NCBI GenBank assembly: GCA_013043915.1
Contig: JABEVH010000180.1
Coordinates: forward strand, 1 to 6,219
Reading direction: 5' to 3'
Length of the DNA stretch: 6,219 nt
Source: Pseudomonadales bacterium
GTDB lineage: Bacteria > Pseudomonadota > Gammaproteobacteria > Pseudomonadales > Moraxellaceae
In this document: positions 1-5,251 of the stretch, one piece after another
How the letters are laid out: the number at the start of each line of letters is the position of its first letter
Position numbering within the stretch: position 1 is the stretch's first letter
Made by a program: the position numbers and the translations under genes
The notes under the pieces: generated by a model
What the model was told of the DNA's origin: nothing
What the model saw: the letters and a program-made list of their open reading frames with translations, nothing else
Database searches by the model: none

Positions 1-787
1 AGTGATTAATCTGCATGATCACTCGCCCATCCCCGCGGACAGTGACAGTCTGATCCTGGCCATGACGGGAGGACAGCCCATGCCCAAGCGCTTGATGGTT
101 GAGTTTCCGCGCGCAGCCATGCACATGGAACACAAAAAAGGACGTAGCTTTGTGGAACGATTTCTTGATCGAACCTATAAAGAAAGTTTATGGACACATT
201 CAGCCCTGCATGGCTGGCTGGCTTCGCTGCATCTGCCTTATATCATCGATTTTAATCGTGACACACAGTTACAATCCCTCTATGTTGATCGTCAACATAC
301 GCTGATTGTCGGTGTTGCCCGGATTACCGGACGACACGAGAGATTCAAGGTTTATTGCTGGGATGAGGGTCGTTACCAAGCTATCCCGCAAGAGAATATC
401 GACCCTCGCCTACCCATCTTGTTTAAACCGTTGGGGTCACCGTTACCTACCCCTTGTTATATTGCTTCTGACGCTGATTATGTTGATTACATCACTGAAC
501 TGATGGGCGGATTTGCCATTCCTGGGCTGATAAAAAGCCAACGCCAGGGTAAGCGTTACCTGATGCTGGGCATGCGTTTTACACGCGATACCGAGCGTAT
601 GCTCACCCGTGATTTTATCATCGATGCTGCCAAGCCTGCTGGCTGGGCACTGATCAAGCATGCTACGGAGAAAGAAATTGAATACTGCTTGCGTCAGAGG
701 TTGCAAGGGCTAAGTATTGACTGCAGTGACCTGATCAGCCTGCTGCCTCAACTCATGGATGAAGCCAAGGCTCAAACTGCGGAGTAG
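1..787 (+). CDS. SIR2-like domain protein, nif-region type (5' end missing)
   Basis: The open frame runs from the left edge to a TAG at 785-787, giving 261 visible residues. Several segments fit the SIR2-like fold: a His/Leu-rich helix followed by I-I-D-F-N-R-D (residues 66-87), which corresponds to the T-x-N-Y-D region; F-K-P-L-G-S (141-146), in place of K-x-H-G-S; S-D-A-D-Y (156-160); and Y-L-M-L-G-M-R-F with R-D (186-196), which corresponds to L-F-L-G-Y-x-x-x-D. From memory, this resembles a family annotated as SIR2-like in nif regions of diazotrophs, whose N-terminus carries a glycine-rich G-P-G segment. That segment is absent here and would lie upstream of the window, so the GTG at 2-4 is probably an internal Val codon. 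A GGGAGG at 67-72 before the ATG at 80-82 is an alternative start, but it would remove conserved sequence. The usual sirtuin catalytic His is not evident, so deacylase activity should not be assumed. Function is unknown. The fold call is fairly sure; the link to nitrogen fixation is inferred from the neighbours. Confidence 0.68.
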   Translation, partial: VINLHDHSPIPADSDSLILAMTGGQPMPKRLMVEFPRAAMHMEHKKGRSFVERFLDRTYKESLWTHSALHGWLASLHLPYIIDFNRDTQLQSLYVDRQHTLIVGVARITGRHERFKVYCWDEGRYQAIPQENIDPRLPILFKPLGSPLPTPCYIASDADYVDYITELMGGFAIPGLIKSQRQGKRYLMLGMRFTRDTERMLTRDFIIDAAKPAGWALIKHATEKEIEYCLRQRLQGLSIDCSDLISLLPQLMDEAKAQTAE

Positions 788-1793
788 TCAGCTCATGCCA
801 ACCGTTAGGGGTCGTCTCCACGTAAAAAACAGCCAGTTTCAAGCGCTGAGCGAGTGCTAATCCCCGGTCAGGGCCGAGCACGTTGAACGCCGTTGCCAAG
901 GCATCGGCGCGCGTGGCATCAATCTGACCTGAGGCTTCCGGTGGAATAGTGACGGTCACCAGGATACCGTGATGGGTAACGGGTCTGCCAGTAAAGGGAT
1001 CAATGGTATGGGAGTAGCTCACACCATCTTTTACAAAATAATTCCGGTACGAACCTGAGGTGGACACGGCCTGATTGGTCAATGACAATTCATGCAGGGC
1101 AGCGCCGCTAGCATCTGGCCTCTCTATAGCCACATGCCAAATCCCTCCGTCCGTTCGGCGTCCCTTGGTTTTCAAGGTTCCCGCCACTGAGATCATATAG
1201 CGTTGACATCCAGCCTTTTCCAGCCATGTCCCCATCACATCAACGCCCACGCCTTCACCCACCGAAGACAGATCAATATGCACGGGAAAATCACGCATCA
1301 AGGCCCCCGGGCGCTGATGCAGATGGCGCCAACCCACCTGCTTTTGTGCCGCCAGAATCTGTGCCTGCGTGGGCAGGACATCCTGGCGCCCCTGAGGGCC
1401 AAACCCCCATAGGTTGACTAAAGGAGCCACCGTGATGTCATAAGCGCCCTGGCTTAACTGGCTGACCTCGAGTGCTTTGGCGACTGCCTCACAAAACCAG
1501 GGGCTACAGGCCACCCAACTTCCTATCGGAGCTGATCGGTTAAATTCATTAACCTCGGAATCTGCGCGCCAGGAAGACAGGGACTTATCGACAGCATCCA
1601 GTTGACGTTGCAGAGCACGTTGTACCTGAGCATGGCTATAACCGGGAGGCAGGCCAACCAGTCTTACATGCCAGGCCATCGAGCTGTAGGCGATACCATA
1701 GAAATCTTCCTCACCTTGATGTACACGCTGAAACAGCTGCACACCGAGAAGAATCAGCACGATAATGGCCGCCCCGGCCCCCAGACTGCGCAT
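753..1793 (-). CDS. apbE: FAD:protein FMN transferase (ApbE)
   Basis: The product is 346 residues, close to the roughly 350 of Escherichia coli ApbE. The family transfers FMN from FAD to a Thr of target proteins, including RnfG and RnfD, on the outer face of the cytoplasmic membrane. Visible motifs in order are a hydrophobic N-terminal segment (about 7-20), S-E-V-N-E-F-N (79-85), the signature around Y-D-I-T-V-A-P-L-V-N-L-W-G-F-G-P (118-133), D-L-S-S-V-G-E-G (174-181), S-T-S-G-S-Y-R-N-Y-F (244-253), S-H-T-I-D-P-x-T-G-R-P-V (261-272), and D-A-L-A-T (297-301), whose Asp and Thr are the expected Mg2+ ligands. The C-terminal P-Q-F-x-x-W-L matches the E. coli type. There is no lipobox Cys near the N-terminus, so an uncleaved membrane anchor is more likely than a lipoprotein. 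The start ATG follows an AGGAGG with an 8-nt spacer, 3 bp after nafY. It is the last gene of the operon, which suits maturation of the Rnf complex encoded upstream. Confidence 0.93.
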   Translation of the reverse strand: MRSLGAGAAIIVLILLGVQLFQRVHQGEEDFYGIAYSSMAWHVRLVGLPPGYSHAQVQRALQRQLDAVDKSLSSWRADSEVNEFNRSAPIGSWVACSPWFCEAVAKALEVSQLSQGAYDITVAPLVNLWGFGPQGRQDVLPTQAQILAAQKQVGWRHLHQRPGALMRDFPVHIDLSSVGEGVGVDVMGTWLEKAGCQRYMISVAGTLKTKGRRTDGGIWHVAIERPDASGAALHELSLTNQAVSTSGSYRNYFVKDGVSYSHTIDPFTGRPVTHHGILVTVTIPPEASGQIDATRADALATAFNVLGPDRGLALAQRLKLAVFYVETTPNGWHELTTPQFEPWLHP

Positions 1794-1796
1794 GGT

Positions 1797-2486
1797 TCAA
1801 ACCTCCTCAGAGCTACGCTCAAAGCGAACTCGCTCCTCAGCCCCCCTGCCCATGTGTTTGGCCAACCAAGGCGGAGGAGCATTGACCATGAGCATACTCA
1901 ATTGTTCCATCGCTGCACGGGCAGACTGAATCTCCTTGACCTTGACCGGATAAACACCTGCCCGAATAACTTTGGCCGCCGCTGGTCCACCTATGGAAAC
2001 AACATACAGGACCTGGCAATCACGCAGCATATCGGCTCGATAAGCGTTCTTGTCATCAGCAAGATCCGACTCAAGCATCGAACGTATATCTACCAGTCGC
2101 ACCTGCCTATCCTGGAGCTCATAAATCAGAAAACGCAGGCATGAACCAAAATGACCATCGAGAATTTCAGCCTGATTGGATGCCACCGCTACTCGGATAA
2201 GTCCTCCCCTGTTTTCAAACGGAGTTTCAAGTGCAGGAACCTGGCCTGCTTCCCCCTCCCCCCAAAGAATTCGCACCGCCTCTTTGATCGCTGCTCGCGG
2301 CAACTCTATATTTGCCAAACCGTCACTCAACTGAGATACCGTGATTGTCTTTAGGCTGTTTTCATCCACGGCTGTACGGATATATGTATTAATCGCCTCC
2401 AAAAGGCTGGGAACACTAACTCCAGGCAGTTGCCTGGCCGCCAGAGCAATACGTAAGGCCGCAGCCCGACTGAGTTCAGTCATCAT
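1797..2486 (-). CDS. nafY: NafY/NifX-type dinitrogenase iron-molybdenum cofactor-binding protein
   Basis: About 229 residues from the ATG at 2484-2486. The C-terminal half is a dinitrogenase iron-molybdenum cofactor-binding domain: I-R-V-A-V-A-S, then L-D-G-H-F-G (His about residue 112), F-L-I-Y-E, and later V-V-S-I-G-G-P-A-A-A-K-V-I-R-A-G-V-Y-P-V-K-V. In NafY of A. vinelandii the His of this H-F-G region is linked to FeMo-co binding. An N-terminal helical region of about 80 residues precedes it, as in NafY and NifY but not in the shorter NifX. The known role of NafY is to bind FeMo-co and apo-dinitrogenase during nitrogenase assembly in the cytoplasm. Its place after rnfH matches the A. vinelandii rnf1 region, and the same protein type is called NifY2 in P. 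stutzeri. Four tandem ATG codons (2481-2492) make the start uncertain. The one chosen gives a 6-nt spacer from GAGG. An ATG at 2496-2498 is also possible. The family is sure; NafY versus NifY naming is less so. Confidence 0.8.
   Translation of the reverse strand: MMTELSRAAALRIALAARQLPGVSVPSLLEAINTYIRTAVDENSLKTITVSQLSDGLANIELPRAAIKEAVRILWGEGEAGQVPALETPFENRGGLIRVAVASNQAEILDGHFGSCLRFLIYELQDRQVRLVDIRSMLESDLADDKNAYRADMLRDCQVLYVVSIGGPAAAKVIRAGVYPVKVKEIQSARAAMEQLSMLMVNAPPPWLAKHMGRGAEERVRFERSSEEV
1802..1807 (-). promoter_or_regulatory. Ribosome binding site of apbE
   Basis: AGGAGG reading leftward, 8 nt before the apbE ATG at 1791-1793. It lies inside the last codons of nafY. It is a full-strength Shine-Dalgarno match and fixes the apbE start. 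Confidence 0.8.
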
Positions 2487-2733
2487 CATCATCCTCATCA
2501 AGTACACGCGTAATTTTGCGGTAAATTTCCACCCTGTCCCCTTCCTGCAAAGGCCTATCCATCTTCACCAATTTTCCAAATATCCCGACCTTGGCGGTGC
2601 TTAGATCCAGGGAAGGGCAACGAAACTTGATACCTGAGCGTTCAATGGCATCACGTACGGGGCTACCTTCTTCCAGCTGACAGGAAACGAGCACGGGAGG
2701 CTGACCTGCATAGACCACACTGACCTTCATCAT
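2476..2733 (-). CDS. rnfH: RnfH, ubiquitin-fold protein of the Rnf operon
   Basis: A small protein of 85 residues matching the RnfH family (UPF0125, beta-grasp fold): M-K-V-x-V-V-Y-A at the N-terminus, A-I-E-R-S-G-I in the helix, the hallmark V-G-I-F-G-K-L-V (49-56), then P-L-Q-E-G-D-R-V-E-I-Y-R (61-72). RnfH is encoded with rnf genes in Rhodobacter and Azotobacter. Its molecular role is not settled; it is soluble and may assist Rnf assembly or function. The ATG at 2731-2733 is chosen because AGGAG lies 5 nt upstream. A GTG at 2737-2739 also opens the frame but directly abuts that Shine-Dalgarno sequence. The gene begins 12 bp after the rnfE stop. The protein ends in an acidic run (D-E then five D), whose codons overlap the tandem ATG starts of nafY. 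Confidence 0.93.
   Translation of the reverse strand: MMKVSVVYAGQPPVLVSCQLEEGSPVRDAIERSGIKFRCPSLDLSTAKVGIFGKLVKMDRPLQEGDRVEIYRKITRVLDEDDDDD
2493..2496 (-). promoter_or_regulatory. Ribosome binding site of nafY, ahead of tandem ATG codons
   Basis: GAGG inside the 3' end of rnfH is the only purine-rich match ahead of four consecutive ATG codons (2481-2492). Spacers are 0, 3, 6 and 9 nt in order, so the third (2484-2486) or fourth (2481-2483) ATG is best placed. The match is short, so translation may also depend on ribosomes finishing rnfH. Confidence 0.5.
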
Positions 2734-2738
2734 CTGCA

Positions 2739-2743
2739 CTCCT
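2739..2743 (-). promoter_or_regulatory. Ribosome binding site of rnfH
   Basis: AGGAG reading leftward, 5 nt before the ATG at 2731-2733, in the 12-bp gap after rnfE. It decides against the GTG at 2737-2739, which directly abuts this site and has no spacer. Confidence 0.75.
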
Positions 2744-2745
2744 GA

Positions 2746-3489
2746 TCAGGCCGACACTACAGGCAGTTCCATAGCCATGTTCTGTGTAGACTTACGCTGT
2801 TCCCATCGACGGTCCACCAGTCGTTTGAGTGCAATCATGACACCCAGCAATATGAAGCCACCCGGGGGCAAAATGGCTAAAAGAATGCCCTGGCTGGCTG
2901 GCATGACCTGCATCTCCAGCCAGTGAAAATGAGGACCCAGCAACGACGATGCTTGAGCAAACAAGGTACCAGCTCCCATCAATTCCCGAGCGCCTCCCAG
3001 CAGGGTCAGAGCCCAGGTAAAGCCTAAACCCATGCCCAGACCATCAAGCAGGGAAGCGGCGGGCCCATGACGCAAAGCAAAAGCCTCAGTTCGCCCCAGC
3101 ACCGCACAATTGGTCACGATCAGCGCAATAAAGATGCCCAGTACTTTGTACAGGGGATGCAGCCAGGCATTCATGGCCATATCTACCAGCGTCACCATGC
3201 CTGCAATCACAGCGATCATCACCGGATTGCGCACTTCAGGTGAAATACTGTTGCGCATCAGTGAAATCAGCAGATTAGACATCATCATGACTGCCGTCGT
3301 TGCCAATCCCATGCCTAAACCATTGGTGGCTGATGTTGTCACGGCCATGGTGGGGCACATGCCCAACATCTGGACCAGCGATATATTGTTTTCCCAAAGT
3401 CCGCGCGTAAAAAAACTACGGTAGCCTCCGTCCAAAGGCTCCGGGCTGCTGCTGGCAGCACCACATCCCTGACATCCTGCATGGCTCAT
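2746..3489 (-). CDS. rnfE: Rnf electron transport complex subunit E (membrane)
   Basis: A 247-residue integral membrane subunit with about six hydrophobic helices. It pairs with RnfA in the membrane core that couples electron flow to ion movement. Typical segments are G-L-W-E-N-N (30-35), V-Q-M-L-G-M-C-P (39-46), V-T-N-C-A-V-L-G-R-T-E-A-F-A (125-138) and G-A-R-E-L (166-170). Cys45 and Cys128 are the conserved cysteines that in RnfA/RnfE and NqrD/NqrE contribute to an intramembrane iron or iron-sulfur site. The first ATG overlaps the rnfG stop (ATGA) and has GAGGAG 6 nt upstream; no other Met occurs before residue 41, so the start is firm. That start gives an N-terminal extension of about 25 residues before the conserved G-L-W-x-N-N, carrying Cys6 and Cys9 in C-Q-G-C-G. 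The extension seems longer than in RnfE proteins I recall. RnfE rather than RnfA is supported by the length and by the position after rnfG. Confidence 0.95.
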   Translation of the reverse strand: MSHAGCQGCGAASSSPEPLDGGYRSFFTRGLWENNISLVQMLGMCPTMAVTTSATNGLGMGLATTAVMMMSNLLISLMRNSISPEVRNPVMIAVIAGMVTLVDMAMNAWLHPLYKVLGIFIALIVTNCAVLGRTEAFALRHGPAASLLDGLGMGLGFTWALTLLGGARELMGAGTLFAQASSLLGPHFHWLEMQVMPASQGILLAILPPGGFILLGVMIALKRLVDRRWEQRKSTQNMAMELPVVSA

Positions 3490-4136
3490 GGTGAACTCCT
3501 CGATACTGGGCTGATAAACTGACTCTGATGGCGCGCAAAAAACAACATACCGGCATGAATGCCCTTGACCATAGCCCTCGGGGTAATGGTCGCTCCGGTA
3601 AACTGATCAATCACACCACCATCCTTCTTGACCGCCCAACTGGCAGGCGGCGTGTTGCGTAAGGACATTCCGTTGAAGTGCGTGATCCAGGGACTTTTAG
3701 CTATATCAATCTTGTCCGCCAGCCCGGGTGTCTCCTTGTGAGATAACACACGCACCCCCAGGATATTGCCATCACGATCCACACCCATGATCAGGGTAAT
3801 AGGTCCGCCATAACCCTGGGTCACTACCTGAAAGGCGACAGCAGTCAAAACACCCTGACGACGTGCCGGATAAACCTGTATGGGCTGAGAACCCATCGCT
3901 GCATCGGTGACATTGATAACATCATGCAGCGGGTTATTGTCATACCAGCGTGCAGGCATGACCTGGGCCAGATTAGCCAGCCGGTCCTCCATCTGGCGTT
4001 GTTTAATCGATGATGCCGTACGTTGATCGACAAACAATAGCGACAAGGCAACGACAGCACATATCAACCCCAGCAAGGCTCCTTGATAACTTATGCGACC
4101 ACGCCAGCGTATTAACCAGGATGGAGGCGCACTCAT
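3486..4136 (-). CDS. rnfG: Rnf electron transport complex subunit G (covalent-FMN flavoprotein)
   Basis: A 216-residue protein with one N-terminal membrane helix (about 18-36) and an extracytoplasmic FMN-binding domain. The family segments are visible: G-Y-G-G-P-I-T-L-I-M-G-V-D (108-120), V-L-S-H-K-E-T-P-G-L-A-D-K-I (130-143), W-I-x-x-F (150-154) and D-Q-F-T-G-A-T-I-T (177-185). The last is the flavinylation motif, and Thr183 is the predicted residue joined to FMN by ApbE. RnfG passes electrons between membrane cofactors and RnfD or the RnfA/E core. The second motif position, usually Gly or another small residue, is Gln here. Translation starts in a 4-bp ATGA overlap with rnfD, with AAGGGAG 9 nt upstream, which suggests coupling. 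Length and order (D-G-E) match standard rnf operons. Confidence 0.95.
   Translation of the reverse strand: MSAPPSWLIRWRGRISYQGALLGLICAVVALSLLFVDQRTASSIKQRQMEDRLANLAQVMPARWYDNNPLHDVINVTDAAMGSQPIQVYPARRQGVLTAVAFQVVTQGYGGPITLIMGVDRDGNILGVRVLSHKETPGLADKIDIAKSPWITHFNGMSLRNTPPASWAVKKDGGVIDQFTGATITPRAMVKGIHAGMLFFARHQSQFISPVSRSSP
3496..3501 (-). promoter_or_regulatory. Ribosome binding site of rnfE
   Basis: GAGGAG, 6 nt before the ATG that overlaps the rnfG stop. It supports the upstream start and therefore the reality of the N-terminal C-x-x-C extension of RnfE. Confidence 0.8.
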
Positions 4137-5251
4137 GTCTCACCACTCCCTTTGACACTTGCAACAGGACTCAAAGCACGTAAGGGTTTACGTGAGCGAT
4201 CTCGACCATAAACACGCGGCCGGCAGTAGCGATCCAGCAAAGGCGTCAATGCATTCATAAAAAGTACAGCAAAAGCCACACCTTCCGGAAAACTGCCCCA
4301 GCTACGTATCACCCAGGTCATGAGTCCACACCCTGCCCCGAAGATCAGGCGTCCACTTCGACTTACGGGCGAGGTCACCGGATCGGTTGCGATAAACAGA
4401 GCCCCGAGCAGCAATCCCCCTGAGCTCAGATGAAAATCCACGCCTGCATAGCGTGCAGGGTTAATGGCATGAGCCCATGCAGCAGGCAGCAACACAGCCA
4501 GCAGCATAGCCACGGGAATTTCCCAACTGATGATACGCAAGGCCAGTAACCAAAACCCTCCCAGCAAGAGCAATACCTCGGAGGTTTCTCCCAAGCTGCC
4601 CGCTGTATTGCCCAACAGGGCAGCAGTCAATGAAAAGTCGTGAGCTAGTACATCACGGGCATCCCTGTGCAAGGTAAATGATGTGCGTAAATGGCCCAAG
4701 GCAGTTGCCCCCGTGGAACCATCAGGCATGCCCCCTCCGGAGAAAGTCACATGCAGCGACTGCATAAAATCCGGATGCTGCAGAGGTAATGCCCAGGTAC
4801 TCATCTGCAAGGGAAAGCTGATCAGCAGCGCCACACGCGCCAGCATGGCTGGATTAAATACATTCTGACCCACCCCGCCATAAAGATGTTTGCCGACAGC
4901 TATGGCAAATACCGCTCCTCCAGCACCTATCCACCAGGGTGCCCAAGGCGGTAACGTCAGTGCCAGTAACCACCCTGTCAATAAAGCCGAGCCATCAAAC
5001 AGCCGCGCTTGCGGTTGCTTCAATATATGAAGGCAAAGGCTCTCGGCAGCTAACGCTGTCCCACAAGTCAGCATCAACAGGTTCACGGAGGGCCAACCAA
5101 ATAAATACAAACCCCAGACTGTCGTGGGCGCCAGGGCTAAACAGACATGCAACATGATGCGATGCACGCTGGAATGGTCATGCGCATGCGGCGATGTCAG
5201 GGGAGTCTTTACCGGCAGCAAAAGTTTAGGTTGATCCAGCATAGAAGTCAT
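4133..5251 (-). CDS. rnfD: Rnf electron transport complex subunit D (membrane flavoprotein)
   Basis: A 372-residue polytopic membrane subunit of the RnfD/NqrB family. Diagnostic segments are L-F-D-G-S-A-L-L-T-G-W-L-L-A (84-97), G-K-H-L-Y-G-G-V-G-Q-N-V-F-N-P-A-M (120-136), D-G-S-T-G-A-T (177-183), D-P-V-T-S-P-V-S-R-S-G-R (290-301) and a C-terminal F-P-E-G-V-A-F-A-V-L-F-M-N (321-333). Thr183 is the predicted site of covalent FMN attachment in the extracytoplasmic loop. The hydrophobic segments are consistent with the usual nine or ten helices. The start ATG overlaps the rnfC stop in ATGA, with AGGAG 7 nt upstream. The C-terminus ends in a basic tail of about 30 residues (343-372), expected on the cytoplasmic side. 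Within the complex RnfD holds FMN, and a further flavin in some species, and connects to RnfG. Confidence 0.95.
   Translation of the reverse strand: MTSMLDQPKLLLPVKTPLTSPHAHDHSSVHRIMLHVCLALAPTTVWGLYLFGWPSVNLLMLTCGTALAAESLCLHILKQPQARLFDGSALLTGWLLALTLPPWAPWWIGAGGAVFAIAVGKHLYGGVGQNVFNPAMLARVALLISFPLQMSTWALPLQHPDFMQSLHVTFSGGGMPDGSTGATALGHLRTSFTLHRDARDVLAHDFSLTAALLGNTAGSLGETSEVLLLLGGFWLLALRIISWEIPVAMLLAVLLPAAWAHAINPARYAGVDFHLSSGGLLLGALFIATDPVTSPVSRSGRLIFGAGCGLMTWVIRSWGSFPEGVAFAVLFMNALTPLLDRYCRPRVYGRDRSRKPLRALSPVASVKGSGET

Noticed and set aside
630..648. Short inverted repeat (GCCA...TGGC) as a terminator for the leftward operon
   Set aside because: Only four base pairs, no T-run, and located inside the SIR2-like coding region.
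80..787. ATG at 80-82 with GGGAGG 7 nt upstream as the true start of the SIR2-like gene
   Set aside because: The spacing is good, but the sequence before it aligns with the N-terminal part of the family as I recall it, and the frame is open to the window edge. It remains possible.
1330..1362. A GGCAC...GC stretch on the minus strand resembling a sigma-54 promoter
   Set aside because: The distance between the GG and GC elements is shorter than the required -24/-12 spacing, and it lies inside apbE with no gene start just downstream.
1602..2144. A 180-codon open frame on the plus strand across the apbE/nafY junction
   Set aside because: It is antisense to two well-supported genes, its translation shows no recognisable domain, and no convincing ribosome site precedes it.
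3110..3424. A 104-codon plus-strand frame opposite rnfE
   Set aside because: It is the mirror of the membrane-helix codons of rnfE; the apparent hydrophobic segments follow from antisense reading.
2476..5251. A sodium-pumping Nqr operon instead of Rnf
   Set aside because: RnfD, RnfG and RnfE have Nqr relatives, but the RnfC with two [4Fe-4S] motifs and the presence of rnfH identify Rnf.
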